From Mesorhizobium_K quangtriensis (lineage in GTDB: Bacteria > Pseudomonadota > Alphaproteobacteria > Rhizobiales > Rhizobiaceae): a stretch of 64,000 bases of DNA. The stretch is from positions 62,001 to 126,000 of the forward strand of contig NZ_JBEBMF010000003.1 in the NCBI RefSeq assembly GCF_040081925.1. The letters are read 5' to 3'. The position numbers were made by a program, and so were the translations under genes. The notes under the pieces are model-generated. The model was not told the origin of the DNA, searched no databases, and saw only the letters and a list, made by a program, of their open reading frames with translations. Within the stretch, counting starts at the first letter, position 1; each line of letters opens with the position of its first letter. Shown piece after piece: positions 15,743 to 25,063 of the stretch.

Positions 15743-17047
15743 TCAGGAACCCCAGTTGTACTGGAAGCGAACCTTGCCGCCCCAGGCGTCTGAGTCATCA
15801 AGATCGAAGTTGTCCGTGTAGGACACTTCCGGCGTGATCTTGAAGCCGTTGACGAGTTCGTAGTCGACGTTGGCGACGGCTGCGAAGTTCTCGATGTCGT
15901 CATAGGAAAGCTGGACGTTGAAGGCAGCCTTCTCGCTGAACTTCCAGGTGCCACCGCCCCACAGAGCCCAGGATCCGCCCCACTGGCCGTAGTAGTTCAA
16001 GACATCGTCGTCATCCTTCAGACCGCCCATGATGAACAGCGAGAGAGCATCGCCAACGTTGAAGTCGGCGCGGATCTTTCCGGCCCAGGTCTCCCAGACG
16101 GAGTCGTAGCCGACGACACCGCTGATGCCGCCCCAGCCAGCCGTGTAGCCGACACCGCCGACCACATGCGGGATGTAGGAGTCGATGGCGTAGAGGTCAC
16201 CCTGGACGATGCTGTTGATGACGTTGAGCTGATATACCTGAGCCGCAGTGTATGGGCCAGGGCCGAACAGCGCGGATGCAGGAATGAACCCGTCAGAGCC
16301 ACTGCCCGTTTCAAGAGCGATACCGGCCGTGAAGCCGTTGCCGCCCGTGAACGTGTAGGACATCTGGTGGGTGCCGAACGGACCGTAGGAGATCAGGTCG
16401 TCGCTCATCACCCCACCGGCATAGCCGGTAAAGGTCGAGAAGTACGAGTCGGTCTTGCCGGCGCGGAAGCCGCCGAGCTCGATGTAGGCGTGTTCGATAT
16501 CGACTTCGGATCCGGCCGTAGTGGACCAGCCGGGAAAGCCGAGGATGCTCGGATCAACGTTGATGCCAAGAACCGAAAGGCCGTCGGTAGCCGTCGAGTA
16601 GTTGAAGTTCACTTGGGCATAGGCGCGCAGGGTGCCGAGTTCGGTCTCCTGACGAGCGTCCACGCGCAGGGCGAAGCGGGCCTGCTTGTAGTAGGTGTCG
16701 TTGGTATCCCCTAGGTAGACCGGATAAGAACCTGAGCCGTCGGGAAATGGTACAAATCCGATCAAGTCATCAGCGTTGCCGGAAGCGACGGCGTTGTACA
16801 AATATTCCTTGTCAAAGACATATTCCTGACCGCGTGCACCGATGCCGACGTCATAGCGCATGTAGCCGGAGAACTTCAGGCAGGTTTCGGTACCGGGGAT
16901 GTAGTAGAAGCCGGCGCCGTAGGTGTCGCAGATGCGAACGTATTCCATGGGTTCCGGCTCGGCGATCACCACCGCATCGGCAGCGCGCGCACCGGAGACT
17001 GCGACGAGAGCCGCAGCGGAGCCGAGAAGCAGGCTCTTGATGTTCAT
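15743..17047 (-). CDS. Outer-membrane porin (Omp2 family), copy A
   Basis: A 434-residue general porin of the alphaproteobacterial Omp2/RopA group. It has a signal peptide ending GARAAD (about residue 22), the family start VRICDTYGAGFYYIPG, alternating aromatic beta-strands, and a C-terminal strand VRFQYNWGS expected for BAM-dependent insertion. It should form a trimeric 16-strand diffusion channel. Its first 70 residues equal those of the second porin at 19505-20692, encoded in inverted orientation. It contains longer loops (for example around residues 75-110 and 260-290) than copy B, so pore selectivity may differ. Confidence 0.93.
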   Translation of the reverse strand: MNIKSLLLGSAAALVAVSGARAADAVVIAEPEPMEYVRICDTYGAGFYYIPGTETCLKFSGYMRYDVGIGARGQEYVFDKEYLYNAVASGNADDLIGFVPFPDGSGSYPVYLGDTNDTYYKQARFALRVDARQETELGTLRAYAQVNFNYSTATDGLSVLGINVDPSILGFPGWSTTAGSEVDIEHAYIELGGFRAGKTDSYFSTFTGYAGGVMSDDLISYGPFGTHQMSYTFTGGNGFTAGIALETGSGSDGFIPASALFGPGPYTAAQVYQLNVINSIVQGDLYAIDSYIPHVVGGVGYTAGWGGISGVVGYDSVWETWAGKIRADFNVGDALSLFIMGGLKDDDDVLNYYGQWGGSWALWGGGTWKFSEKAAFNVQLSYDDIENFAAVANVDYELVNGFKITPEVSYTDNFDLDDSDAWGGKVRFQYNWGS

Positions 17048-17063
17048 TTTCTGACCTCCAGTC
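16839..17063 (-). repeat. 225-bp inverted repeat, left arm (5' end of porin A)
   Basis: Covers the ribosome site, signal peptide and first about 70 codons of porin A. Reverse-complemented, it matches 19489-19713 with one difference seen (GGTACC here, GGAACC there). Identity stops abruptly on both sides, at GACTGG upstream and GGCATCGG downstream, as expected from recent gene conversion. Confidence 0.9.
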
Positions 17064-17249
17064 TAAAAATGGAGGTCGATCAGACCGCAAGCGTCATTCG
17101 GTCAGAAAAAGTGTTTTAGGTCAGATGGTTGGTGGATTTTCGGCAGCAACCGCACCGCAGGGCGCAACCGGTTCACGCCTCAATTCTGGAACGGAAGTTC
17201 CGCGTCCAGAGGGAAGCAAAATCAGAAACTGTCAGCGCCCGACGATACT

Positions 17250-18902
17250 CTATTCGGTATCCGCGAGATCGCCGAGCGCGTCGATAAGCGGCTGGATCTT
17301 GTCGCCATATTTCTTCCATCGCTTGACGGACGACTTGTAGATCGGCTGGCGCACCTGCCAGCGGCTGTGCGTCGTGACCGTCCGCTCGTTCTCGTAGAAT
17401 CGCAGGCAGGCGTCGTCCCATGGCAGTCCGAGGAAATCGATCAGTCGCCGAGTCTCGCCTTCCTGGTAGGCAATCATCGTTTCGTAGTTGCACTCGTAGA
17501 TCTTGCCCGGCAGCAGCGCGTTCCAGTGTTGCATCAGCCGGTGGTACTCGCGGTAGTAGAGACCCAGCGTGGTGAAATCAGCGTTGTAGGTATGCCTGTC
17601 ATTGAATGAGTTCATGAAACAGGAGATGCAATTGTCGATCGGATCGCGCGTACAGTGGATAATCTTTGCATTGGGCCACAGCAGGGCGATCATGCCAATG
17701 TACTGAAAATTGTGTGGCATCTTGTTGACGATGCGCTGGGCATCCGGAGACAACGCTCGGATGAAGTTCAGGTACTCCGTAGCCAGCTTTTTCACCTCTT
17801 CGCCGGCCAGTTCCTGCGGAGGTTTCTGGATCTTCCCGCTCGGCGACTGCGCATAGCCTGAAAGTCCGAGTACGGAGCCAAGTTTGGCGATTTCACCCGC
17901 GCCGAACACGGCGGGATGGCTGGCACAAATCTGCTCTGCCAGCGTCGTGCCGGAGCGGGGCATCCCGAGGACAAACACCGGTAGTTCGGAGGGATCGCCC
18001 AATCCCGCCTTGGATGAAATCAGTGACGGAGTGAAACTATGAACGAGCGTATCGACGCGCCGGCGGAACGCGTCGATGTCATACACTGCGGGATTCTTGC
18101 TTTCCCGGAAATGGTCGATCGCCTCCTCGTAACGGCCGATATCATTGCAGATTTTGCCGGCAGCCACATGCAGGTTCATGCGGTCACGGTCTGCAAGGCC
18201 GGGCGTTCGAAGCACGGCACGGATTGCCGCAAGGTCGGCAGGCTCTTCGGTGAATTTCTGCGAATCAGCGAGCAACCGGTAGCAGGAAGCAATCATAACC
18301 CCCTGCGCGATGTTTCTGCGGAGGATTTCCTCCGCATCTTTCATCCTGCCGAGGCCGATCAATGCAATGGCCTGATCGAGCGTCATGCTGGCCCAACGCA
18401 CCCCCGCCTTCCTACCTTTTTCGATAGTCGCCAAGGACGCGTCGCCCTTTCCGGCCTGATGATAAACCCTGCCAAGCGCCGCGAGTGCGTGGGACATAGT
18501 GGGCCTCAAGGTGAGCACGTGCTCCAGATGCACGATGGCATCTTCGTACTCGGCAGATTTCTCGCAGGCTTCCGCCAGCAATATGCGGGCCTCCACCGAG
18601 GCGGGCGCACGCTTTACCGCCTTCTCGAAAAGGTCGACTGCGAGAGCCTTGTCGTCGACTCCCAAGGCCATCGAGCCGCCCATCAGCAGCGCCTGGAGAT
18701 TGCCGGGATCGCGCGCCAGGACGGAGACGCAGAGCCTTTCGGCCTGCTTCAGGTCGCCCCTCTCGAAATGCGCCTTGGCCAGACGCAGGTCGTGCTCGAT
18801 GCCGGCTTGAGCCTGCGCAGGAGCTTTGGCTGACCGACGGACGGCAACGCCCTGCGCGGCAGGTTTCAAGTGTCTCGCGAAAGCAGGCGGAAGTTTGCGC
18901 AT
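17250..18902 (-). CDS. TPR-repeat sulfotransferase
   Basis: A 550-residue fusion protein. Residues about 35-290 are tetratricopeptide repeats (for example AKAHFERGDLKQAERLCV and YEEAIDHFRESK). Residues about 305-550 form a sulfotransferase domain with the PAPS 5'-phosphosulfate loop VFVLGMPRSGTTLAEQI (about 308-324) and a 3'-phosphate-binding HCTRDPIDNCIS segment. It should transfer sulfate from PAPS to a hydroxyl or amine; the acceptor is unknown, and such fusions occur in many alphaproteobacteria. No signal peptide is evident. It lies alone between the two inverted porin genes, next to tRNA-Ser. Confidence 0.9.
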   Translation of the reverse strand: MRKLPPAFARHLKPAAQGVAVRRSAKAPAQAQAGIEHDLRLAKAHFERGDLKQAERLCVSVLARDPGNLQALLMGGSMALGVDDKALAVDLFEKAVKRAPASVEARILLAEACEKSAEYEDAIVHLEHVLTLRPTMSHALAALGRVYHQAGKGDASLATIEKGRKAGVRWASMTLDQAIALIGLGRMKDAEEILRRNIAQGVMIASCYRLLADSQKFTEEPADLAAIRAVLRTPGLADRDRMNLHVAAGKICNDIGRYEEAIDHFRESKNPAVYDIDAFRRRVDTLVHSFTPSLISSKAGLGDPSELPVFVLGMPRSGTTLAEQICASHPAVFGAGEIAKLGSVLGLSGYAQSPSGKIQKPPQELAGEEVKKLATEYLNFIRALSPDAQRIVNKMPHNFQYIGMIALLWPNAKIIHCTRDPIDNCISCFMNSFNDRHTYNADFTTLGLYYREYHRLMQHWNALLPGKIYECNYETMIAYQEGETRRLIDFLGLPWDDACLRFYENERTVTTHSRWQVRQPIYKSSVKRWKKYGDKIQPLIDALGDLADTE

Positions 18903-18976
18903 GCGGAAAACCTATCGATTGGTACTGCCGGCTCGCCCAGACATACGAAGCGAACTCCGGTCCGGAAGATAAGGCA

Positions 18977-19066
18977 TGGCGGAGAGGATGGGATTCGAAC
19001 CCACGAGAAGCTTTCACCTCTACGCCCTTAGCAGGGGCGCGCCTTCGACCACTCGGCCACCTCTCC
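18977..19066 (-). tRNA. tRNA-Ser(GCT)
   Basis: The minus strand reads GGAGAGGTGGCCGAGTGG at the 5' end, an anticodon loop CTGCTAA with anticodon GCT (plus-strand 19030-19032), a long variable arm, the T-loop GGTTCGAATCC, and a closing acceptor stem CCTCTCC followed by G and an encoded CCA (18977-18979). The 90-base length with the long variable arm fits a class II serine tRNA, reading AGC/AGU codons. Confidence 0.96.
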
Positions 19067-19504
19067 GTCGCCGGGGTGGATAAAGAAAACGCGGGGCACA
19101 ATCAACTACGCATTCTTTGTATTATAGGGGCGGCGCAAAAAAGGGCGGGACAAGCTCACCGAATGGCAGCCGATTCGATTCCCGAATCGGACAAACCGCG
19201 GAATTCCAGGCTTCCAGGCGTATCGACCTTCAACGTGATAGGGCCTGGAAGGGCTCATGGTTAACCAAGTCTTTCGGAGGTGGGCCAAATCGTGTCATTT
19301 GTGCAACAGGCCGTTCGGATAGCGGACGGACGAGGGCAAAGATGGCCACATCTTGGTTGAACGACGGCGCACCATCGGTAATGTCGACGTCGAAGAAGCA
19401 GCGCGGTGCGCGTGTTTTTTCGGAATTGGGGATGGGGCAGGGAAAGCTGTCCTTCAGCAAAAATACCCAGACCCGTTTATTAACTTTTGACTGGAGGTCA
19501 GAAA
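19067..19504 (+). other. 438-bp region between tRNA-Ser and porin B
   Basis: No convincing coding sequence. It holds the tRNA promoter on one side and the porin B leader on the other. A perfect inverted repeat CCGATTCG-ATTCC-CGAATCGG lies at 19170-19190. The stretch just before the porin (19470-19488) is AT-rich and probably carries its promoter. The last 16 bases belong to the porin inverted repeat. Confidence 0.5.
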
Positions 19505-19713
19505 ATGAACATCAAGAGCCTGCTTCTCGGCTCCGCTGCGGCTCTCGTCGCAGTCTCCGGTGCGCGCGCTGCCGATGCGGTGGTGATCGCCGAGCCGGAA
19601 CCCATGGAATACGTTCGCATCTGCGACACCTACGGCGCCGGCTTCTACTACATCCCCGGAACCGAAACCTGCCTGAAGTTCTCCGGCTACATGCGCTATG
19701 ACGTCGGCATCGG
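19489..19713 (+). repeat. 225-bp inverted repeat, right arm (5' end of porin B)
   Basis: Reverse-complement match to 16839-17063 with a single substitution seen across 225 bases, covering the ribosome site and first 70 codons. The promoter regions further upstream do not match, so the two porins keep separate control. Confidence 0.9.
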
Positions 19714-20692
19714 CAATCGCGGCCTGCTGGATGTGTACGACAAGGAAGAATGGACAGTCGATGAAGGTGACGACGATTACAACGACACCTATTTCAAGCG
19801 CGCCCGCTTCCAGCTTCGTGTGGATGCCCGTCAGGAGACCGAACTGGGCACCCTGCGCGCCTATGCGGCGATCAACTTCAACTACGACACCACCACGAAC
19901 GGCTATGTTTACGACTACGTCACGTATCCGGGCTATGCGTTTACGACTTCCGAAAACCTTATGGTTATGGAGCACGCCTATCTCGAGCTCGGCGGCTTCC
20001 GGGCTGGTGTAACCGACTCATATTTCTCGACCTTCACCGGCTATTCGTCGGGTGTGATGAACGACGGTATCGTTCCCTACGGTCCGTTCCAGACGCATCA
20101 GTTGTCCTACACCTTCACGGGCGGCAACGGCTTCACGGCTGGTATCGCGCTTGAGACCGGCAAGGGTGGTGCCATCGACTATTACGGCACTGGACAATAC
20201 ACCTATGACATCTATGCCATCGACAGCTATATGCCGCATGTCGTCGGCGGTGTCGGCTACACGGCCGGCTGGGGTGGCGTCAGCGGTGTCGTCGGCTACG
20301 ACTCGGTATGGGAAGTTTGGTCTGCCAAGGGCCGCGTCGACTTGAACGTCGGCGACGCTCTGACCCTCTTCGTGATGGGCGGCTGGGCTGACAAGGACGA
20401 CTACTACTATGGTAGCCCGTCGACACTTTATCAGCCGAACTACTACGCCCAGTGGGGTGGTGATTGGGCTGTCTGGGGCGGTGGCGCCTGGAAGTTCAAC
20501 GAGAAGGCTACGTTCAACTTCGAAATCGGCTATGACGATGCTGAAAACTTCTCGGCTGTCGCCAACGTCGCCTACGAGCTTGTCCCGGGCTTCACGGTTA
20601 CGCCTGAAGTTATCTACACCGACAACTTCGACACCGATCCGGATGACAACTGGGGTGGTTACTTCCGCCTGCAGTACAACTGGGGTTCCTGA
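19505..20692 (+). CDS. Outer-membrane porin (Omp2 family), copy B
   Basis: A 395-residue porin, about 40 residues shorter than copy A. The ATG at 19505 follows GGAGG. The signal peptide, the VRICDTYGAGFYYIPG start and a C-terminal FRLQYNWGS strand are as in copy A; the middle is diverged and acidic (for example EGDDDYNDTYF). Shared internal blocks such as VVGGVGYTAGWGG confirm paralogy. It forms a diffusion channel in the outer membrane. Strong expression is suggested by the good ribosome site and a strong terminator. Two inverted porin copies recall the Brucella omp2a/omp2b locus. Confidence 0.93.
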   Translation: MNIKSLLLGSAAALVAVSGARAADAVVIAEPEPMEYVRICDTYGAGFYYIPGTETCLKFSGYMRYDVGIGNRGLLDVYDKEEWTVDEGDDDYNDTYFKRARFQLRVDARQETELGTLRAYAAINFNYDTTTNGYVYDYVTYPGYAFTTSENLMVMEHAYLELGGFRAGVTDSYFSTFTGYSSGVMNDGIVPYGPFQTHQLSYTFTGGNGFTAGIALETGKGGAIDYYGTGQYTYDIYAIDSYMPHVVGGVGYTAGWGGVSGVVGYDSVWEVWSAKGRVDLNVGDALTLFVMGGWADKDDYYYGSPSTLYQPNYYAQWGGDWAVWGGGAWKFNEKATFNFEIGYDDAENFSAVANVAYELVPGFTVTPEVIYTDNFDTDPDDNWGGYFRLQYNWGS

Positions 20693-20721
20693 TAGCAATC
20701 TGCTGATTGCTTGACCTCTGG

Positions 20722-20756
20722 TGGCCCGTGTCGAAAGACACGGGCCATTTTCTTTT
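20722..20756 (+). terminator. Rho-independent terminator of porin B
   Basis: An 11-bp perfect stem TGGCCCGTGTC/GACACGGGCCA with a GAAA tetraloop, followed by TTTTCTTTT, 30 bases after the porin stop. This is a textbook intrinsic terminator. Confidence 0.9.
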
Positions 20757-20844
20757 GTGCCTGAGAAATGCTGCCGACACCTGACGGCGCGCAGAGCTGC
20801 CCCCGGCGACCCGGCGCGCGTCCAGCATGCAGCGGCTCTAAAGG

Positions 20845-21729
20845 TTATTCTCGGTCTTCGATCTCGTCGCAGAAGCCCGCGATTACGGCTGGCAAATCCC
20901 CGGTTTCGAGCAGCGGCGCATGGCCCTGGCCCTCGACGGTGATCGTGCGGCAATCGGGATGGCGATGTGCCATCTCGGCCAGGGGCGCCGCGGACAGCAG
21001 TTTCGAGTTCGCGCCGCGGATGACCAGCATCGGAAAGCCTGCCAGCGCCTCGAAGAGGTGCCATATCGCGGGAATGGGCTTGTCTAGATCGAACTGTTTG
21101 AGGGTTTTCAGCAGCGCCGGGTCGAAATCCGCGACGGGCCTGCCCTTCTCCTCGCGGTAAATCGCGCCCGCGAAGCGCTGCCAATCCGCTTCCGTCAATG
21201 CGGGGAAGGCGGCTCCATGCGCAGCGCGCTGGATGGCGACGGCCGCCGCCATGTCGGCGGGCCTTGGCGCGCGCTCCAGATAGGAGCGGATCTGCGCCAG
21301 CCCTTCGCCTTCGATGACCGGGCCGATGTCGTTCAGCACGATCGAACCGAAGACAGTAGGCCGGACGACGCCGAGCCGGTGGATGATCAGCCCGCCACGC
21401 GAGGTTCCGATGAAATGCGCTTTCTCGACGCCCGCCGCGATCAGGCCGGCGATGACATCGTCAGCCTCGACGACGACATTGTAGTTGCGCCAGTTGCGGT
21501 CATAGCTTGACAATCCTCTGCCGCGATAATCGAAGACGATGACCCTGCGCGGCCGCTCCGTGCGCTTGGAAAGATTCAGCGCCAGTTCATGAAAGTCGCG
21601 CGCGTTCCGTGACAGGCCAGGCAGGCACACCACCGGCAGCCCGGAATGGATCGTGTCGCCATAGATGCGCGCATGCAGCTTCAGGCCGTCCGGCGCCGAA
21701 TAGAAGAGATCGGAAAATGGGCTGGTCAT
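20845..21729 (-). CDS. Alpha/beta hydrolase
   Basis: A 294-residue alpha/beta-fold hydrolase without signal peptide. The nucleophile elbow is GTSRGG (Ser about residue 110), preceded by the oxyanion segment GLSRNARD near residue 37. A late acid and a catalytic His (GQGHAPLLE, about residue 270) complete the triad. The family covers esterases, lactonases and C-C hydrolases, and the sequence gives no specific substrate. It is a single gene between the porin terminator and the transglycosylase gene. Confidence 0.88.
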   Translation of the reverse strand: MTSPFSDLFYSAPDGLKLHARIYGDTIHSGLPVVCLPGLSRNARDFHELALNLSKRTERPRRVIVFDYRGRGLSSYDRNWRNYNVVVEADDVIAGLIAAGVEKAHFIGTSRGGLIIHRLGVVRPTVFGSIVLNDIGPVIEGEGLAQIRSYLERAPRPADMAAAVAIQRAAHGAAFPALTEADWQRFAGAIYREEKGRPVADFDPALLKTLKQFDLDKPIPAIWHLFEALAGFPMLVIRGANSKLLSAAPLAEMAHRHPDCRTITVEGQGHAPLLETGDLPAVIAGFCDEIEDRE

Positions 21730-21886
21730 GCATGTATGCCGCGCTGACAGGAGAGTCCGCAGATATCATTTGCTGGAGCGCACGCAAAGGAAGCAGACAG
21801 AGATTGTTTGCGACAAGCCGGAAGGTCACCCACTTGCAGCCCCATTCAAGGCCCCGACCAAGCCATTGATTTAATTTAGAGAACGC

Positions 21887-23926
21887 CTACTGCGAAGCCA
21901 TCCGCCGACGGCCTTTGACGAGATCGCCTTCGATGTCGAAGCTTCCCGAAAGCCGCATCTTGTAGACCTGATAGTTTTCCATCACGCGCTGCACATAGGT
22001 GCGGGTCTCGGCAAAGGGGATGCGTTCGATCCAGTCGACGACCGCATCGACGTCCTGCCCACGCGGATCACCATAGCGGCGGATCCATTCGCGCGCGCGG
22101 CCGGGGCCTGCATTGTAGCCGGCAAAGGTGAGGATGTAGGAACCGTCGAACCGCCCGAGCTGTTCGCCGAGGAATGCCGCGCCGAGCGTGGCGTTGTAGG
22201 CCGCGTCGGTGGTGAGTCTTTCGGGGAAATAGCTCAGACCCGCCTTCTTCGCGACAGACTTCGCCGTCGAGGGTAGAAGCTGCAGCAGGCCGAGCGCGCC
22301 GGCATGCGAGACCGCCGAGACGTTGAATTCGCTCTCCTGTCGCGCGATCGCATAGGCGAGCGCCTTGCCAGAGGCGGAGATGTCCGCCTCGTCGGGAATG
22401 GCGCCAACCGGATGCGACAGCGCCCCGATATCGAGCCCACGGCCTGCAGCAATCTTGCCGACCCTGAGCGCCAGCACATGGTTGCCACGGTTCCCCGCCA
22501 TATCGGCCAGCAGCGAAAGCTCCGCAGGATCGTCGAGTTCCTCGGCGAGCGACCGATAGAGCATATCGGCGAGGGACTTGTTTTCGCATCGTTCGAGAAG
22601 GCGGATCGCGCGGACGACCTCGCGCCGCTCGAACCGGTCGCGGTCGGCCGCCGACGGTTCGGGCGAAGCGACGTTCAGCGTCTTTCCGCCGATGCGTTCT
22701 GCCGCGAGCTGGCCGTAGAAGGTGGTTCCGAAGGCAGCGGCCTTTTCGTAAGTGGACTTCGCGTCGCCGGCAGCACCCGCGTCGATCGAGCGGCCGAGCC
22801 AATAATAGGCGCGCGACAGCGAGATAGGGCCGGATGCGATTTCCGCGATGCGCGCGAAATGCCGGGCGCCGGCCTTGGCATCGCCCAGTCCGCGCAATGC
22901 ATACCAGCCAGCATGGAATTCCGCGTCGGCGGCTTCCACCGGGCTTTCGGCGGCGTGGCCTGCGGCGATGCGATAGGCCAGCTTCATGTCGCCCATATCG
23001 ACCAGTTCGCGCGACAGCACACGCCGTTCCAGCCACCATGCGTCGGGGTCGATCAGTGCCGTGCGGTCGGTCGGCGCCTTCAGCATGACCTCGGCGGATT
23101 CGGCGAATTTCTTCTTGCGCCGCAGGTTCTTCGCCTCGGCGAAATAATACCCGGCAGAGCGCATTTCCCCCGGAACGGCCTTCAGCAGGTCGGCAGCCTT
23201 CTTGTCGTTTCGGATCATGGCCGACCAGGCCTTGGCCAGCGGCTCGGCGTTCGCCAGCTTGGCGACACGGTCGGCCGACGCAATCCGCTCGGCGTAAAGC
23301 ATGCGCTCCATGCGCCAGCGGTGGTCTTCGGCGGTCAGGATCGCGCCGAACTCGGCAAGCACACGTGCTTCTTCGGGCGCTTCCAGCTTGCGTGTGCGCC
23401 AGAAGGGCGAGATCGCCTCATGCGCTGCCTCCATCTGGCCGAGCGCAGCATGCGCGCGGGCCAGCAGGATCACGCCATCGAGCGTCTGCGGCTTCGATGA
23501 TCCGAAGGCGGCGATGACCGCGGGCGGTTCGGGGTTCTCCCGATAGAGCGCACGTTCGCTGTTCCTGCGCAGCGTCATGGCGCCGGGCCAGTTGGGCAGC
23601 GTCACGGCCGCGGCGGCGATGTCGCCACTCGGAACGTCGCGGCCTCCATCCATGGCGATCGCCCATGCCAGCACTTTCCGCGCTACGCTTGCCGGCGGCA
23701 GCGCATTGCGGATGCGGCGCGCGCCGGATATGTCGCCGTTGCCGAGCGCGTCCAGGCCGGACTTAAGCGGCTGGATACGCCCTTGGGCTGCGATCGCACC
23801 GGCATCGGGGATCGCTGAAACGAACGCTGCGCTCGCCAAGCCTTCCGCAGCCGCAGGCGACCACGCAAGCGACAAGGCTACAAGGGCGACACCGCTGGCC
23901 GGTTCGCGAAGCAGCTTCCTGATCAT
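21887..23926 (-). CDS. Soluble lytic murein transglycosylase (Slt family)
   Basis: A 679-residue exported protein with an N-terminal signal peptide (residues 1-27), a long alpha-helical superhelical region with repeats typical of Slt70, and a C-terminal lysozyme-like domain (about residues 510-650). The catalytic Glu lies in IARQESEFN (about residue 530), followed by GALGLLQLLPSTA and YNAGPGRA motifs. It cleaves glycan strands of peptidoglycan in the periplasm, forming 1,6-anhydroMurNAc ends. The gene stands upstream of and divergent from dapA, itself a peptidoglycan/lysine precursor gene; this adjacency is frequent in Hyphomicrobiales. Confidence 0.93.
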   Translation of the reverse strand: MIRKLLREPASGVALVALSLAWSPAAAEGLASAAFVSAIPDAGAIAAQGRIQPLKSGLDALGNGDISGARRIRNALPPASVARKVLAWAIAMDGGRDVPSGDIAAAAVTLPNWPGAMTLRRNSERALYRENPEPPAVIAAFGSSKPQTLDGVILLARAHAALGQMEAAHEAISPFWRTRKLEAPEEARVLAEFGAILTAEDHRWRMERMLYAERIASADRVAKLANAEPLAKAWSAMIRNDKKAADLLKAVPGEMRSAGYYFAEAKNLRRKKKFAESAEVMLKAPTDRTALIDPDAWWLERRVLSRELVDMGDMKLAYRIAAGHAAESPVEAADAEFHAGWYALRGLGDAKAGARHFARIAEIASGPISLSRAYYWLGRSIDAGAAGDAKSTYEKAAAFGTTFYGQLAAERIGGKTLNVASPEPSAADRDRFERREVVRAIRLLERCENKSLADMLYRSLAEELDDPAELSLLADMAGNRGNHVLALRVGKIAAGRGLDIGALSHPVGAIPDEADISASGKALAYAIARQESEFNVSAVSHAGALGLLQLLPSTAKSVAKKAGLSYFPERLTTDAAYNATLGAAFLGEQLGRFDGSYILTFAGYNAGPGRAREWIRRYGDPRGQDVDAVVDWIERIPFAETRTYVQRVMENYQVYKMRLSGSFDIEGDLVKGRRRMASQ

Positions 23927-24130
23927 GCCGTGTCCTTACACGATATGGGTCGGGACGGGTAGGGCGAGACTAGCCGTGGTGAGTGAAGCTTGGGTAAACG
24001 AAGCGTTATCGCGGGGCGATTTCAAGGCGAGCCGGCGACCGCCAGAATTTGTGGCGCGCGGTTCTGCTTTCGGCTAGAAGCCCCACGGGCATTGAGAAAT
24101 CGTTGAAAAAGTCCCTGGGAGAGTTTGTTC

Positions 24131-25012
24131 ATGCTGAGAGGTTCGTTGACCGCGCTTGTGACGCCATTCGATGCGAATGGGCGCTTCGACGAGAAAGCCT
24201 TTCGCGCCTTCGTGGAATGGCAGATCGCTGAGGGCACCAACGGGCTGGTTCCGGTCGGCACGACCGGCGAATCGCCGACGCTTTCGCATGACGAGCACCG
24301 CCTTGTGGTGAAGACCTGCATCGATGCGGCGAAGGGCAGGGTGCCCGTTGTCGCCGGCGCGGGCTCGAACAACACGGAAGAGGCGGTCGGCCTGGTGAAG
24401 TTCGCCGAAGAGGCTGGCGCGGACGCGGTGCTGGTGGTGACCCCTTATTATAACAAGCCGACGCAGCGCGGGCTTTATGCGCATTTCGCCGCAGTGGCGA
24501 AGGCGACGACGCTTCCGGTCATCATCTACAACATTCCGCCGCGCTCGGTGATCGACATGACGCCGGAGACGATGGGCAGGCTCGCCCATGACTTCAAGAA
24601 TATCGCCGGCGTGAAGGATGCGACCGGCAAGGTGGAGCGCGTTTCGGAACAGCGGATGACCTGCGGCAAGGCCTTCATCCAGCTTTCCGGCGAGGACGCC
24701 AGCGCGCTGGGCTTCAACGCGCATGGCGGCGTCGGCTGCATTTCCGTGACGTCCAACGTCGCGCCGCGCCTGTGCGCGGAGTTCCAGGCGGCGACGCTCG
24801 CCAACGACAAGGACAAGGCGCTGGAATTGCAGGACAGGCTCATGCCGCTGCACAAGGCTATCTTCATCGAGCCGGGCCTCGCGGGAGCGAAATACGGGCT
24901 GTCGCGTCTCGGCAAGATCAAGAACGTTGTGCGTTCGCCGCTGACAACCGTCGAGGAAAGCACCGCGGCGAAGATCGATGAGGCGATGAAGTTCGCCGGC
25001 CTCATCAACTGA
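24131..25012 (+). CDS. dapA: 4-hydroxy-tetrahydrodipicolinate synthase
   Basis: A 293-residue cytoplasmic (beta/alpha)8 lyase that condenses pyruvate with aspartate-semialdehyde in lysine and meso-diaminopimelate synthesis. The Schiff-base lysine is K162 (AGVKDATG), with Y133 (IIYNIPPRS) and T45 (PVGTTGESP) of the proton-relay triad. Length and N-terminus match the family. ATG 24131 has GGGAGA upstream; the in-frame TTG two codons earlier is unlikely. smpB follows 51 bases later. Confidence 0.97.
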   Translation: MLRGSLTALVTPFDANGRFDEKAFRAFVEWQIAEGTNGLVPVGTTGESPTLSHDEHRLVVKTCIDAAKGRVPVVAGAGSNNTEEAVGLVKFAEEAGADAVLVVTPYYNKPTQRGLYAHFAAVAKATTLPVIIYNIPPRSVIDMTPETMGRLAHDFKNIAGVKDATGKVERVSEQRMTCGKAFIQLSGEDASALGFNAHGGVGCISVTSNVAPRLCAEFQAATLANDKDKALELQDRLMPLHKAIFIEPGLAGAKYGLSRLGKIKNVVRSPLTTVEESTAAKIDEAMKFAGLIN

Positions 25013-25036
25013 ACCGTTCAATTGACTTGATCAAAC

Positions 25037-25062
25037 GCCGGGACGGTCTTACCTGTCCCGGC
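25037..25062 (+). promoter_or_regulatory. Hairpin and possible promoter immediately before smpB
   Basis: GCCGGGAC (25037-25044) and GTCCCGGC (25055-25062) form a perfect 8-bp stem ending one base before the smpB ATG, where a ribosome site would be expected; none is seen. TTGATC (25027-25032) and TACCTG (25050-25055), 17 bases apart, could be a promoter starting near the ATG, which would give a leaderless message. Confidence 0.4.
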
Positions 25063-25063
25063 C

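Noticed and set aside
14619..20756. Genomic island bounded by the integrase and tRNA-Ser
   Set aside because: No copy of the tRNA 3' end was seen near the integrase, base composition is not distinct, and porins are core genes of this order.
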